Origin: JACCYU01 sp050740315
GTDB lineage: Bacteria > Pseudomonadota > Gammaproteobacteria > JACCYU01
Reading direction: 5' to 3'
NCBI GenBank assembly: GCA_050740315.1
Contig: JBOIDC010000009.1
Location: 4,242 to 68,241, forward strand
Length of the DNA: 64,000 bases
Positions 1-12,046 of the stretch are shown in pieces; position 1 is the first letter of the stretch, and each line of letters opens with the position of its first letter. A program made the position numbers and the translations under genes. The notes below the pieces were generated by a model. It was not told the DNA's origin. It ran no database searches and was given only the letters and a program-made list of their open reading frames with translations.

Positions 1-876
1 GGTGCGGATAATGGGCAGCCCCAGGGTAACGTTCACGGCGCGCCCAAAGCCGGCGTACTTGAGAACCGGTAGTCCCTGATCGTGGTACATCGCGAGCACC
101 GCGTCGGTGTCTTGCAAATGCGGCGGGGTGAACAGCGTGTCGGCCGGCAACGGGCCGACCAGACATATGCCCTGATTCTGGAGTTGACGCAGCACGGGCG
201 CGATGACGTCGATCTCCTCGCGCCCCAGATGGCCCCGTTCGCCGGCGTGAGGATTGAGGCCGCAGACCTTGATCCGGGGATGGTCGATGCCGAAGCGCGT
301 GCGCAAATCATGATCGAGCACGCCAATCACCCGCGTCAGCCGCTCGCGGGTGATGGCCTGACTCACTTCGCAGAGCGGCAGATGCGTGGTCGCCAGCGCC
401 ACCCGCAGGTTTTCCGTGGCCAGCATCATCACCGGATAGCCGCCGGCGCGTTGCGCAAGGAATTCGGTGTGCCCGGAGAATGGAATGCCCGCGTCGTTGA
501 TCACGCTTTTTTGCACCGGGCCGGTAACCAGCGCGTCGAATTCGCCCCGCAGGCAGCCGTCCACGGCCAGGCGCAGGGTTTCCAGCACGTAGTTCGCGTT
601 GACCGGGTCAAGCGTACCGGGCCGGGTTAGCGCGCGCGCGGGTACGGATAGCACCTTCAACTGACCGGGCCGGGCTGCCTGTCTCGGCTGGTCAGCCTCG
701 AATATCACCAGCTCGACCGATACGCCCAGATGCCGGGCACGCTCCCGCAATACCTCCGGATCGGCGATGGCGACCAGCTCCGCGCGCTGTTTACGCCGGG
801 CGATCTCCAGGACGATGTCCGGTCCGATGCCGGCGGGTTCGCCGGGTGTGATGGCGATGCGGCAGCTGGTGCTCAA
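1..876 (-). CDS. pdxA: 4-hydroxythreonine-4-phosphate dehydrogenase PdxA (3' end outside window)
   Basis: PdxA oxidises 4-phosphohydroxy-L-threonine in the cytoplasm during pyridoxal phosphate synthesis. The translation opens LSTSCRIAITPGEPAGIGPD, the characteristic PdxA N-terminus, and carries the metal-site histidines in SGHTEF, LNPHAGE and YHDQG. About 292 codons are visible of a usual 320-335, so only the C-terminus is missing at the window edge. The start is a TTG that overlaps the surA stop in a TTGA junction, which implies translational coupling; no ATG fits the conserved N-terminus. The order lptD-surA-pdxA is the classical gammaproteobacterial one, normally followed by rsmA and apaG, which would lie outside this window. 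Confidence 0.93.
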   Translation of the reverse strand, partial: MSTSCRIAITPGEPAGIGPDIVLEIARRKQRAELVAIADPEVLRERARHLGVSVELVIFEADQPRQAARPGQLKVLSVPARALTRPGTLDPVNANYVLETLRLAVDGCLRGEFDALVTGPVQKSVINDAGIPFSGHTEFLAQRAGGYPVMMLATENLRVALATTHLPLCEVSQAITRERLTRVIGVLDHDLRTRFGIDHPRIKVCGLNPHAGERGHLGREEIDVIAPVLRQLQNQGICLVGPLPADTLFTPPHLQDTDAVLAMYHDQGLPVLKYAGFGRAVNVTLGLPIIRT

Positions 877-2192
877 CCCTGACCGGCCGCGGCCTGGTTC
901 TGGTCGCCGCGCTCCAGCCGGTACTCGACGTAGCTCTCGTCACGCAGGCGCCGCAGCCACAGTTCCGCCTCCTCGTCGGCCTTGCGTTGCGCAATGGCGT
1001 CGCGCGCGCGCTCGCGCTGCAGTTCCACCGTGCTGTCATGCTGGCGGCGCCCGGTCACTTCCACGACGTGCCAGCCGAATTGCGTACGGAAAGGTTCGCT
1101 CATCTGCCCGGGCTCCAGACTGTTCATCACCTGCTCGAATTCCGGCACCATCTGACCCGGGCTGATCCAGCCCAGATCGCCGCCATCCACCGCGCTTGCC
1201 TTGTCGTGCGAGTTGGCCCGAGCCAGCGCCGCGAAGTCATCGCCGCCCGCGATACGGCCTTTGATGCTTGCCAGTCTCTGGCGCGCCTCCGCGTCGCTCA
1301 GCAAGGCGTTGGGTTCGATCAGAATGTGGCGCGCGTGGGTCTGATCTACCATCGCGCGCTCGCCGCCGCGCCGCGCTACCATGTGGATGAGGTGAAAGCC
1401 GCTGGGGCTGCGGATGATCTCGCTGGTGTCGCCGTCTTCCATGGTGGTCACGCTGCGCGCAAACAGGGTCGGCAACCGGGCCGCGGTGCGCCAGCCGAGA
1501 TCGCCGCCCTCCAGCGAGTTCTGACCGTCCGACTCGCTGGCGGCGAGCTTTGCGAAGTTCTCGCCGGCAAGCGCGCGTTCGCGGATACGCGCCGCGCGTG
1601 CGTTGGCGGACTGGATCTGTTCCGGGCTGGCGCCTTCCGGCAGGGCGATCAAAATATGCCGCAGACGATATTCTATGCCGCTGTCGGCAAGCGTCGCCTG
1701 CCTGGCCAGCTGCTCGTCGACTTCCTGCTCGCTCACCTGCACCTGACTGTCCACCACGCGCTGGCGCAAGGTGGAGATGATCAACTCGTCGCGCACCTGC
1801 TCGCGGAAGCTGACGTAGTTGATGCCTTCGGCGACCAGCCGATCGCGAAACGCCGGCAGGCTCAAATTGTTGCGCGCGGCGAGGTCGCGCATGGCTTCGT
1901 TGAGGGTCAGCTCGTCGATGCGGATGCCGCGGGCCTCGGCCATTTGCAGTTGCAGGCTTTCGAGCACCATGCGCTCCAGCACTTGGCGCTCCAGCTGCCC
2001 CGGCGGCGGCAGTTCCTCGATGCGGTCCGCGTACTGGCGTTGAATGACGTCGATGCGGTCATCCAGTTGGCTCTGCATGATGGCCTCGTTTTCCACCACC
2101 GCGACGATGCGGTCGAGCAGCACGCTGTCTTTGGCGGCCAGCGGGGGCGAAAATACGGCGATCAACAGGCCGACTATCGTAAGCTTCTTCAT
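873..2192 (-). CDS. surA: Periplasmic chaperone / peptidyl-prolyl isomerase SurA
   Basis: SurA escorts unfolded outer-membrane proteins, LptD among them, through the periplasm. The 439-residue product has a signal peptide ending near PPLAA (residue 20), an N-terminal chaperone domain up to about 170, and two parvulin domains at about 174-275 and 285-382. Both parvulin domains show the RHILI strand and the GGDLGW motif. Length and domain order match the family. It sits 120 bp downstream of lptD, its best-known client, and overlaps pdxA by four bases. The start ATG is followed directly by the signal peptide, so the start is secure. Confidence 0.96.
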   Translation of the reverse strand: MKKLTIVGLLIAVFSPPLAAKDSVLLDRIVAVVENEAIMQSQLDDRIDVIQRQYADRIEELPPPGQLERQVLERMVLESLQLQMAEARGIRIDELTLNEAMRDLAARNNLSLPAFRDRLVAEGINYVSFREQVRDELIISTLRQRVVDSQVQVSEQEVDEQLARQATLADSGIEYRLRHILIALPEGASPEQIQSANARAARIRERALAGENFAKLAASESDGQNSLEGGDLGWRTAARLPTLFARSVTTMEDGDTSEIIRSPSGFHLIHMVARRGGERAMVDQTHARHILIEPNALLSDAEARQRLASIKGRIAGGDDFAALARANSHDKASAVDGGDLGWISPGQMVPEFEQVMNSLEPGQMSEPFRTQFGWHVVEVTGRRQHDSTVELQRERARDAIAQRKADEEAELWLRRLRDESYVEYRLERGDQNQAAAGQG

Positions 2193-2312
2193 GAGAGATT
2201 CCCGTGCTTAAACCACTGCGGCCATTGCTGCCGCCAGCGGCAACCCACAAATGGCGCAGCGCGAAGTCTTTCGCGGCAAGCGCGGCGCTACGGAGATGTT
2301 GCCGACTGGCGG

Positions 2313-4532
2313 CTAATCATAATCCTCGTAACCCAGAATACCGCGTTCCAGCAATTCGCCCAGCGGCGAGCCGAGCTGCGCCAGGCCCTTGAGGACCAGC
2401 TGTATCTCGACGCCGTTATTGTACTCGGCCTGGTCGCCAATGATGAACCGCCGCGCGGCGACACGGAGCTTGTAGCAGCAGCTGTCGTACTCGAAGCCGG
2501 CCAGTAGTTCCAGATCGCGCTGTTCCTCCAGATCGTAATTCCAGCGGCCCAGCGCCCGCCAGCGCGCACTGAGCGGCCACACGACCGCGACGTCGGTCTG
2601 ACGCAGCGTTTCGTTCAGGCCGGGCACTTGCGGGTCGGCGCGCCGGAAGCGATACGATAGATTCAATACGCGGTTGTTGGTTCCGACATAATTCAGCCTG
2701 GCCGTGCCGAGTTGCATCTCGTCTTCGTGCGGATCCCACAAGGTGGCGGCGCTGGCGCTCCAGCGATCACCCAGATCCAGGGCCAGCTCGGCCGCGAGAT
2801 CCGAGGTATCGTCGTCCATGGCGGTCTGGCTGGGCAATATGACCTCGCGGTCATCGAAGTACAGGATCTGGCCGATGCTGGCGCTCAACGTCTGCTGTCC
2901 GCTCTCGGTGTTCAAAAAGCGGCTGGTCAGCGCCAGGGTCAGCTGGTTGGCGTCGCCGATGCGGTCGGCGCCGCTGAAGCGGTTCTCGCGAAACAGCTGC
3001 GCGAAGCTGAAGTCCAGCAGGCCAGTGTCGAAGGTGGGAATGTTGTCTTGTTCGCGAAACGGCGTGTACAGGTAAAAGAGCCGCGGTTCCAGGGTCTGCA
3101 CAAAGTGGCTGCCGATCGGGCGATCGAAAATAAGGCCGCTGTCGAGGCTGGCGACCGGCAAGGTGCGGGTGATGCGGTCATCGGTGAAGCGCGCGGTGGT
3201 CTCATCCAGCGAGTAGGCGGTATGCCGCAGGCCGACCGCCGGATTGACGAAATACGCGGGACCGAGCAACGGACGCTCGATGCCGAAGTCCAGATCCAGG
3301 CGCTGGCCGGATACCCGCTCGTCGTGCGCGAAGTTCACCCACTCCGTGCGCAGGTCATAGCCCAGCCCAAATGCCCGATCCGGCAGACCGCCCTCCAGAA
3401 GCATCTGCGGCAGCTGCTCGTAGGGTTCGGCCTGGGACCGGATGGTGTCGTCGACCGTCTGATACCCTTGCACCCGGCCGCGCGCGTTCCAGAAGTCGCC
3501 TTCGTAGGACACGTCGGCCCGCTGTTGCAGGTGTGTGATGCTGGCGATGCTCAAAGAGCTGCCGAAATCCTCGAAATACGGAGCGTCCGACACGCGGCTG
3601 GCGTCGATGGTGGTGCGCACGCGCGGCAGCGGCGAGCCGCTGTGCCGGATCCCCCCGAGATAGCGCTGGTCGCCGAACTCGCGGTCATCGAGAAACTCCA
3701 GTTCCAGCTTGCCGGTGTTCGACGGGTTGAGGTAACGGAATTCAGACTGGAGCTGCAGTCCCCGCGAGGTCAGCAGGCGCGGCGTGACGGTGGCGTCGCG
3801 GTGGGGCGCGATGTTCCAGTAATAAGGCGTCTCCAGACTGAAGCCGGAGCGGTTCGACGTGCCGATGCTGGGGAACAGAAACCCGGATTTGCGCCGATCG
3901 TCGATCGGAAAGCGGATCCACGGGGTGTACAGAAACGGTATGTGCTTGAAGCGCAAAACCACATTGCGCGCGGTGCCGTCGCCGCTCTTGCGGTCGAGCG
4001 CGACGCGATCCGCGCTCAACAGCCAGTCGTCGTCGCCCGGATTGCAGGTGGTGAAAGTGGCCTCATCGAGCACCGCCACGTCGGCCGATTCGCGCTCCAC
4101 CCGGGCGGCCTGCCCGCGCGCATGGCGCGGCGTATATTGATATTCAGGCTCGGTGAAACTGGCGTCATCGGTGTTCAGCCGCAGCTCCGCGGCAGGCCCC
4201 GTGACGATCAGTCCCTGATGCTCGAAGCGCACGTCACCGCGGGCCTCGACGTGTTTGCGCGCCTGCGTGTAATAAAGCGCATCGGCGCGCAGAAACTGAC
4301 CATCGCGCCACATTTTGGCATCACCCAGCAGCACCGAAGTGCCGGCGGGATCCATGTGCGCCTCGTCGGCCGCAAGATCGATGGGCGTGTCGGACGCCAA
4401 TGTCCGGCTTGCGGCCGGCGCCGGCACCGCGGGCATTTCGCACAATCCCCACTGGCGTTCGGCCGCGGCGGCCGGCAGCGATAACAGCAGAAGCAATGGC
4501 GCTAGGGCGGCGGCTGAACTCTGGCGCGGCAC
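2313..4532 (-). CDS. lptD: LPS-assembly outer-membrane protein LptD
   Basis: LptD is the outer-membrane beta-barrel that, with LptE, inserts lipopolysaccharide into the outer leaflet. The product has a signal peptide (a leucine-rich core ending LPAAAA), an N-terminal OstA/LptA-like jellyroll domain at roughly residues 50-190 that contains a cysteine (TTCNPGDDDW), and a C-terminal barrel with alternating aromatic strands. A cysteine pair (SCCYK) near the C-terminus matches the family disulfide pattern. Two in-frame GTG starts exist, at 4565 and 4532; I prefer 4532 because it places the signal peptide at the N-terminus, but the ribosome binding sites are weak. First gene of the surA-pdxA run. 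Confidence 0.93.
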   Translation of the reverse strand: MPRQSSAAALAPLLLLLSLPAAAAERQWGLCEMPAVPAPAASRTLASDTPIDLAADEAHMDPAGTSVLLGDAKMWRDGQFLRADALYYTQARKHVEARGDVRFEHQGLIVTGPAAELRLNTDDASFTEPEYQYTPRHARGQAARVERESADVAVLDEATFTTCNPGDDDWLLSADRVALDRKSGDGTARNVVLRFKHIPFLYTPWIRFPIDDRRKSGFLFPSIGTSNRSGFSLETPYYWNIAPHRDATVTPRLLTSRGLQLQSEFRYLNPSNTGKLELEFLDDREFGDQRYLGGIRHSGSPLPRVRTTIDASRVSDAPYFEDFGSSLSIASITHLQQRADVSYEGDFWNARGRVQGYQTVDDTIRSQAEPYEQLPQMLLEGGLPDRAFGLGYDLRTEWVNFAHDERVSGQRLDLDFGIERPLLGPAYFVNPAVGLRHTAYSLDETTARFTDDRITRTLPVASLDSGLIFDRPIGSHFVQTLEPRLFYLYTPFREQDNIPTFDTGLLDFSFAQLFRENRFSGADRIGDANQLTLALTSRFLNTESGQQTLSASIGQILYFDDREVILPSQTAMDDDTSDLAAELALDLGDRWSASAATLWDPHEDEMQLGTARLNYVGTNNRVLNLSYRFRRADPQVPGLNETLRQTDVAVVWPLSARWRALGRWNYDLEEQRDLELLAGFEYDSCCYKLRVAARRFIIGDQAEYNNGVEIQLVLKGLAQLGSPLGELLERGILGYEDYD

Positions 4533-4708
4533 GTGGTTTCTTTCTCGACGCTGGCGGACGGGCACCGGTCTACCGGAATTTCAGGATACTACGCGAAAGC
4601 ACACCGGCGCGGGCCAGTGGGCCGTGCGTCAAGCCCGCGCGGCGATTCTAAATGCCGCCGATACGCCGGTCAGATGGACATCCGGCCGGTAGGCGCCGCC
4701 GCGCTCGG

Positions 4709-6706
<1,998 letters not shown>

Positions 6707-7044
6707 GAGATCGGTCCTTAGCTTCGGAGTTTTTTTTCGGGCGCGGATCAGCGACGGATACTAACATCCTCGTGCGCGAGGGTCACAGGTTTCAACTCAG
6801 GGGTAATGGCATGACCTGCGCGATTCATGAGCGCGCCGCATCGATGTGCCAAACCACGGATGAACGGCGCGATGTGCGGTTGCGAACATGAGATGAGCGA
6901 GCCGTTTGTTGCGCGGCTTCGGGCGCGGCCGCGAAGTATAATCCGCGTTTCCCCGGCACGGCGTCCGGTCCGCGCCCTCGTGAAAAAAATCGACGATACA
7001 CCTGATAAACTGATTACCGGCCCCGCGCGAAGCGGCATTGCCTG
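6707..7044. promoter_or_regulatory. Divergent intergenic region between hppA and mrdA
   Basis: These 338 bp separate two divergently read genes and must hold both promoters. The best element is a perfect TATAAT at 6937-6942 on the plus strand, about 100 bp before mrdA; no good -35 box lies at the right distance, the closest being GC-rich sequence at 6915-6920. A minus-strand open frame runs through the region, but its arginine/serine-rich composition and lack of any recognisable domain argue against a gene. I see no RNA gene here. Confidence 0.4.
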
Positions 7045-8928
7045 ATGGCGGCACGAGAGACTTTCAGAAGCCCGCACGACGAACGCCGACTTTTCGCGGC
7101 GCGCGCCGCGGTCGCCGCGCTGGCGACCTTTGGGTTGCTGACCGCACTGGCCGGCCGCATGGCCTTTCTGCAGATCAGCAATCACGAGCATTTCCAGACG
7201 CTATCGCAAGACAACCGTGTAAAGCTGATTGCGGTGCCGCCGCCGCGCGGCCTGATCTATGACCGCAACGGCGTGGTGCTGGCCGAAAATCTGCCCAGCT
7301 ACCGACTGGAGATTACGCCGTCGCAGGTCAGCGATCTGCCCGCGACTTTGCGGCGGCTGGCCGAGATCATACCGATCAGCGACGGCGATATAAGCCGTTT
7401 TTACGCCAATATGCGGCGCCAGGCGCAATTTCAGGCGACGCCGCTGCTGCTGAACATGAACAGCGAGGACGTGGCTTCGTTCGCCATCAACCGGCATCTG
7501 TTCAGCGGCGTCGACGTCGCCGCGCATTCGAGCCGCCGTTATCCCGTGCAGGAACTCGCCGCGCACGCCGTGGGCTATGCCGGGCGTATCAACGAGGCCG
7601 AACTGCGTCAGCTGGATCCAGAATCCTACAGCGGCACCAGCCACATCGGCAAACTCGGCGTGGAGAAATATTACGAATCCTCGCTACATGGTGAGCCTGG
7701 TTTTCAGCATGTCGAGATCAACGCGCAGGGTCGTCCGTTGCGCGTGCTGAACCAGCAGCTGCCGAAGCCCGGCGTCGATCTGGTGCTGAGCCTGGATATG
7801 GGTTTGCAGCGTGTGGCGGCCAGGGCGCTGGGTGACGCCAACGGTGCGGTGGTCGCGATCGAGCCCGCCAGCGGCGAGGTCCTGGCGCTGGTCAGCCAGC
7901 CCGCCTACGACCCCAATCTGTTCGTCGATGGCATCAGTTACGCGGACTACGGCCTGCTGCGCGACGACCCGGATCGGCCGCTGTTCAATCGCGCGCTGGC
8001 CGGCCAGTATCCGCCGGGCTCCACCATCAAGCCATTCATGGGACTGGCCGGCCTCGACTACGGCGTTATCGCGGCCGATCGCACCATGTGGGCCGGCCCG
8101 TATTATCAGTTGCCCGGCGACAGCCGGCGCTATCGCGACTGGAAGCCCGAAGGGCACGGGACCGTCGATCTGGAACTGGCCATCATGCGTTCGGCGGACG
8201 TGTATTTTTACGATCTGGCGCATCGGCTGGGCATCGACCGGATGCACGATTTTCTAACGCGCTTCGGGCTGGGGCGGGTCACCGGGCTCGATTCCACCGG
8301 CGAAGCGGGCGGTATCATGCCTTCAAGCGCATGGAAGCGCGCTGCGCGCGGTCAGGTCTGGTTCCCGGGCGAGACCCTGAGCGCCGGTATCGGCCAGGGT
8401 TACATGCTCGTAACGCCGCTGCAGCTGGCCGCCGCTACCGCCACCTTGGCGATGCGCGGCAAGCAGGTGCGGCCGCGGCTTCTGCACGCGATGCAGGATA
8501 GCGACACGGGCAGCTTCCGGCCGGTGGAAATCGCGCCCGCCGGTGTTATCGAGCTGCGCCAGGAGGCATTCTGGAATCAGGTGATCGGACCGATGGTCGA
8601 GGTGACGCGCAATCCGCGCGGGACTGCTTACCATATCGGCCAGGACGCGCAATACACCATCGCCGGCAAGACCGGCACGGCGCAGGTATTCGGCCTGGCA
8701 CAGGATGAAAAATACGATGAAACCAAGGTCGCGGAGGAACTGCGCGATCATGCGCTGTTTATCGCCTTCGCGCCCGCGGACGCACCGCGCATCGCGGTGG
8801 CCGTGATCGTCGAAAACGGCGGCGGCGGCGGGCGGGTGGCGGCGCCGGTCGCGCGCGCGGTGCTGGACTATCATCTGCTACAACAAGATCCCCGACAAAA
8901 CCCCGCGCTCATGGCCGCACGCCCGTGA
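7045..8928 (+). CDS. mrdA: Penicillin-binding protein 2 (elongasome transpeptidase)
   Basis: PBP2 cross-links peptidoglycan during lateral wall growth, anchored in the inner membrane and partnered with RodA. The 627-residue protein has one N-terminal membrane segment (about 22-45), a dimerisation region with PPPRGLIYDRNG (65-76), and a transpeptidase domain with the SxxK nucleophile STIK at 326-329, an SAD motif in place of SxN, and KTGTA. Its stop codon overlaps the rodA start (TGATG). Gene order and length are those of the gammaproteobacterial mrdAB operon. Confidence 0.97.
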   Translation: MAARETFRSPHDERRLFAARAAVAALATFGLLTALAGRMAFLQISNHEHFQTLSQDNRVKLIAVPPPRGLIYDRNGVVLAENLPSYRLEITPSQVSDLPATLRRLAEIIPISDGDISRFYANMRRQAQFQATPLLLNMNSEDVASFAINRHLFSGVDVAAHSSRRYPVQELAAHAVGYAGRINEAELRQLDPESYSGTSHIGKLGVEKYYESSLHGEPGFQHVEINAQGRPLRVLNQQLPKPGVDLVLSLDMGLQRVAARALGDANGAVVAIEPASGEVLALVSQPAYDPNLFVDGISYADYGLLRDDPDRPLFNRALAGQYPPGSTIKPFMGLAGLDYGVIAADRTMWAGPYYQLPGDSRRYRDWKPEGHGTVDLELAIMRSADVYFYDLAHRLGIDRMHDFLTRFGLGRVTGLDSTGEAGGIMPSSAWKRAARGQVWFPGETLSAGIGQGYMLVTPLQLAAATATLAMRGKQVRPRLLHAMQDSDTGSFRPVEIAPAGVIELRQEAFWNQVIGPMVEVTRNPRGTAYHIGQDAQYTIAGKTGTAQVFGLAQDEKYDETKVAEELRDHALFIAFAPADAPRIAVAVIVENGGGGGRVAAPVARAVLDYHLLQQDPRQNPALMAARP

Positions 8929-10052
8929 TGCGCCTTGGCAATGAGCATGCCCGCGGCGCCAGCTCGGGCGCGCTGCTTCACCTGCTGCGGCTGGATATAA
9001 CCTTGCTCGCGCCGCTGTTGCTATTGGCCACGATCGGCCTGGTGATACTTTACAGCGCTGGCGGCGCGGAATTCGAGCTGGTCTCGCGCCAGGGGCTGCG
9101 GCTGGCGCTGGGCTTCGGCGTCATGCTGCTGGTCGCGCAGATTCCGGCGCAGGCGCTTAGAACCTGGTCGCTGTGGCTATACCTGGTCGGCGTGGCGTTG
9201 CTGCTGGGCGTCATGTTTTTCGGCGAGGTCAGCAAGGGTGCCCAACGCTGGCTGGACCTGGGGCCGCTGCGGTTCCAGCCTTCGGAATTGATGAAACTGG
9301 TGGTGCCGATGATGGTGGCCTGGTATTTCGCCAGCCGGCGACTGCCGCCGCGCTACTGGCAGGCCGCGCTGGCGCTGGTGATGGTTGCCGTCCCCGCGCT
9401 GCTCATCGCCGAGCAGCCCGATCTGGGCACCGCCATGCTGGTGGGCAGCGCGGGCCTGTTCGCCATCTTTCTGGCGGGGATGAGCTGGCGGCTGCTGGCG
9501 ACGATAACTTTGTCCGGGCTTGCGTGCGCTCCGGTGCTTTGGCATTTTATGCGCGACTATCAGCGCCAGCGCGTGCTCACCTTGCTCAATCCCGAGAATG
9601 ATCCATTGGGCGCCGGCTACCATATCATTCAGTCCAAGATCGCGATCGGTTCCGGCGGGCTGTACGGCAAAGGCTGGTTGAATGGCACTCAGTCACAACT
9701 GGATTTCCTGCCGGAGCGTCACACGGATTTCATCTTTGCCGTGTTCGGCGAGGAATGGGGTTTCCTCGGCGTCGTTCTATTGCTCGGTATCTACGCATTG
9801 ATCGTGTCGCGCGGGCTCATCATTGCGGTACGGTCGCACGACACTTATGCGCGCCTGCTGGCCGGCAGCCTGAGCCTGTCGTTTTTCGTGTACGTGTTCG
9901 TCAATATCGGCATGGTGTCCGGCCTGCTGCCGGTGGTTGGCGTGCCGTTGCCGCTGATAAGCTATGGAGGCACTTCCGTGGTGACGCTGATGGCGGCATT
10001 CGGTATGCTCATGTCCATACATTCACATGCGCGCGCGCTCGCACACCGATAA
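8928..10052 (+). CDS. rodA: Rod-shape peptidoglycan glycosyltransferase RodA
   Basis: RodA is the SEDS-family glycosyltransferase that polymerises lipid II with PBP2. The roughly 374-residue product has about ten membrane helices and family motifs such as GxGxxGKG (GSGGLYGKGWLNG), the LPERHTDFIF loop and the C-terminal PLPLISYGGTS. A GTG three bases upstream is an alternative start; I chose the ATG overlapping the mrdA stop. Reading continues into mltB after a 16-bp gap. Confidence 0.96.
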   Translation: MRLGNEHARGASSGALLHLLRLDITLLAPLLLLATIGLVILYSAGGAEFELVSRQGLRLALGFGVMLLVAQIPAQALRTWSLWLYLVGVALLLGVMFFGEVSKGAQRWLDLGPLRFQPSELMKLVVPMMVAWYFASRRLPPRYWQAALALVMVAVPALLIAEQPDLGTAMLVGSAGLFAIFLAGMSWRLLATITLSGLACAPVLWHFMRDYQRQRVLTLLNPENDPLGAGYHIIQSKIAIGSGGLYGKGWLNGTQSQLDFLPERHTDFIFAVFGEEWGFLGVVLLLGIYALIVSRGLIIAVRSHDTYARLLAGSLSLSFFVYVFVNIGMVSGLLPVVGVPLPLISYGGTSVVTLMAAFGMLMSIHSHARALAHR

Positions 10053-10068
10053 GATCGTGCTAACCATA

Positions 10069-11100
10069 ATGAAGATAACCGCTCGAACCCTGATCGCGCT
10101 TGTCAGCAGCCTGGCGGTGGTGGCGGGCGTGGCGGTATATGTCCTGACCGCCGCCCAGGCCGGCGCGAAGGATTACCTGGGCCGTGCGGAGGTGCGCGAC
10201 TTCATCGAGCGCATGGTCTCGAAACATGGTTTCGATCAGAGTGCGCTAGAGCGCCTGTTCGCCGACGCAGAGCAGCAGGAGACGGCGCTGGAGGCGATTG
10301 CACGGCCGGCCGAGTCGAAACCCTGGCACGTGTATCGGGAGATCTTCGTGACCCCGCAGCGCATCCAGGGCGGCGTCGAATTCTGGGAAAAGAACCGGCC
10401 GTTGCTGGAAAAGGCGGCGCGGGACTATGGCGTGCCGGTGGAGATCATCGTCGCCATCATCGGCGTGGAAACCTATTACGGCCGGCAGACCGGTGGTTAT
10501 CCCGTGTTCGACACGCTGGTTACCCTGGGCTTCGACTATCCGCCCCGCGGCGAGTTTTTCCGCAACGAGCTGGAGCACTTCATGCTGCTCAGCCGCGAGG
10601 AGTCGTTAAAAATCCCCGACGTGATCGGCTCCTACGCGGGCGCCATGGGCATGGGCCAGTTCATCTCCAGCAGCTACCGCGCCTACGCGGTTGATTTCGA
10701 CGACGACGGCAAGCGCGAACTGTGGAGCAGCACGGCGGATGCCATCGGCAGCGTCGCCAATTACTTTCGCGTGCACGGCTGGCAGCCTGGCGCGCCGGTC
10801 GCCTATCCGGCGGACGTGCGCGGCGGCGACTACCGCGCGCTCGTGGACCGCGGCCTGGAACCCAGCATCGAGGCCGGCCGCCTTGCGAGCCTGGGCGTCA
10901 AGACACAGGCAAACATCGACGACGACGCGCGCGTGGCGCTGTTCGAATTCGATGCGGGCGACGGCATGCAGTACTGGATCGGGCTCAACAACTTCTACGT
11001 GATCACCCGCTACAACCGCAGCTCGCTTTACGCCATGGCGGTGTATCAGTTGAGCCAGATGATCAGGCAGGCGTACGACAACCGGCTCGCGCGCGGGTAG
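10069..11100 (+). CDS. mltB: Lytic murein transglycosylase B
   Basis: MltB cleaves peptidoglycan glycan strands to give 1,6-anhydromuropeptides. The 343-residue product starts with a hydrophobic signal segment (LIALVSSLAVVAGVAVYVLTA) without a clear lipobox cysteine, so it may be a soluble periplasmic or membrane-anchored form. The catalytic glutamate is E134 in GVETYYG. The SLT_2-type segment YAGAMGMGQF follows. An ATG 42 bp upstream is also in frame but overlaps rodA and would delay the signal segment. Recycling of its products fits the amgK-murU pair later in the window. Confidence 0.93.
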   Translation: MKITARTLIALVSSLAVVAGVAVYVLTAAQAGAKDYLGRAEVRDFIERMVSKHGFDQSALERLFADAEQQETALEAIARPAESKPWHVYREIFVTPQRIQGGVEFWEKNRPLLEKAARDYGVPVEIIVAIIGVETYYGRQTGGYPVFDTLVTLGFDYPPRGEFFRNELEHFMLLSREESLKIPDVIGSYAGAMGMGQFISSSYRAYAVDFDDDGKRELWSSTADAIGSVANYFRVHGWQPGAPVAYPADVRGGDYRALVDRGLEPSIEAGRLASLGVKTQANIDDDARVALFEFDAGDGMQYWIGLNNFYVITRYNRSSLYAMAVYQLSQMIRQAYDNRLARG

Positions 11101-11102
11101 CG

Positions 11103-11894
11103 ATGCCCGGGCACTGGCCGCAGGGTTTTGCAGGATTGCTGGCGGCGCTTGCGCTGGCGGCCTGTACCAGTCAACCGCCAATTCCCGTTCCGCCGGACGG
11201 GGGCTATCCGCCCGACGCGGTGCCAAAGGTGGAGCCGAAAAGCCGCCACGGCAACCCGCCATCCTACGTCGTCGCCGGCAAGCGCTACGATGTGCTGGCC
11301 AGCAGCGAGGGCTTCGTCGAACGCGGTATGGCGTCCTGGTATGGCCCCGACTTTCACGGTCGCCGGACCTCCAGCGGCGAGACCTACGACATGTATGCCA
11401 TGACCGCCGCGCATCCGGGCCTGCCGTTGCCGACGTACGTGCAGGTCACCAATCTGGAAAACGGCCGCAAGACGGTGGTTAGGGTCAACGACCGCGGGCC
11501 GTTTCATGGCGGCCGCGTGATCGATTTGTCCTACGCCGCGGCCCGCAAGCTGGGCATTCTCGAGCGCGGCACCGGCTTGGTCGAGGTGCGCGCGCTGGAT
11601 CCCGGCGCGCCCGCCGCCGCGCCTGCGCCGTCAGTCGAGAACGTGCCAGTCATTGCGGCGCCAAGCCTGTTTGTGCAGGTCGGTGCGTTTACCGAACTGC
11701 GCAATGCCGAGCAGTTACGCGCGGAGCTGCTGCTCCGTCAATTGGGCGATATACACATCGCGTCCGAGGCTGTCGCGGACGGCGCACTGTACCGGGTACG
11801 CGTCGGGCCGCTGCCCTCGGCTAGCGATGCGGATTCGACGGCGCAGCGGCTGCAGGCGCTGGGCATGCGCGACGCCCGCGTGGTTGTCGAATAG
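11103..11894 (+). CDS. rlpA: Septal-ring lytic transglycosylase RlpA (lipoprotein)
   Basis: RlpA is an outer-membrane lipoprotein that cuts glycan strands lacking stem peptides, mostly at the septum. The 263-residue product has a lipobox LAAC with Cys21, a double-psi beta-barrel domain with GMASWYG, the TSSGE segment and VRVNDRGPF, and a C-terminal SPOR domain (LFVQVGAFTELRNAEQL to the end) that binds denuded glycans. The start lies two bases after the mltB stop. Position between mltB and dacA is standard. Confidence 0.95.
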   Translation: MPGHWPQGFAGLLAALALAACTSQPPIPVPPDGGYPPDAVPKVEPKSRHGNPPSYVVAGKRYDVLASSEGFVERGMASWYGPDFHGRRTSSGETYDMYAMTAAHPGLPLPTYVQVTNLENGRKTVVRVNDRGPFHGGRVIDLSYAAARKLGILERGTGLVEVRALDPGAPAAAPAPSVENVPVIAAPSLFVQVGAFTELRNAEQLRAELLLRQLGDIHIASEAVADGALYRVRVGPLPSASDADSTAQRLQALGMRDARVVVE

Positions 11895-12046
11895 CGGGTC
11901 GAACAAGAAACCGGCGGATGTCCGTTTGCCAGCGCCGGCGATGGGCATTCAAATCCCGTCGCGGATGCTTGCCGGGTTACCGTAGTTGTGGGTAGGGGGT
12001 TAGAATCCAAATGTTCCATCCTGAACGTCCATCATCGCGTGCCACC

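Noticed and set aside
2712..4484. 590-codon plus-strand open frame opposite lptD
   Set aside because: Opposite a certain gene, low-complexity composition and no recognisable domain. High G+C makes such antisense frames long; the same holds for frames opposite surA (987-2507), the GCS2-like gene (21749-23296) and ppc (36969-38978).
6748..7191. Minus-strand 147-codon frame between hppA and mrdA
   Set aside because: It overlaps mrdA, has Arg/Ser-rich composition and covers a region that must hold two promoters.
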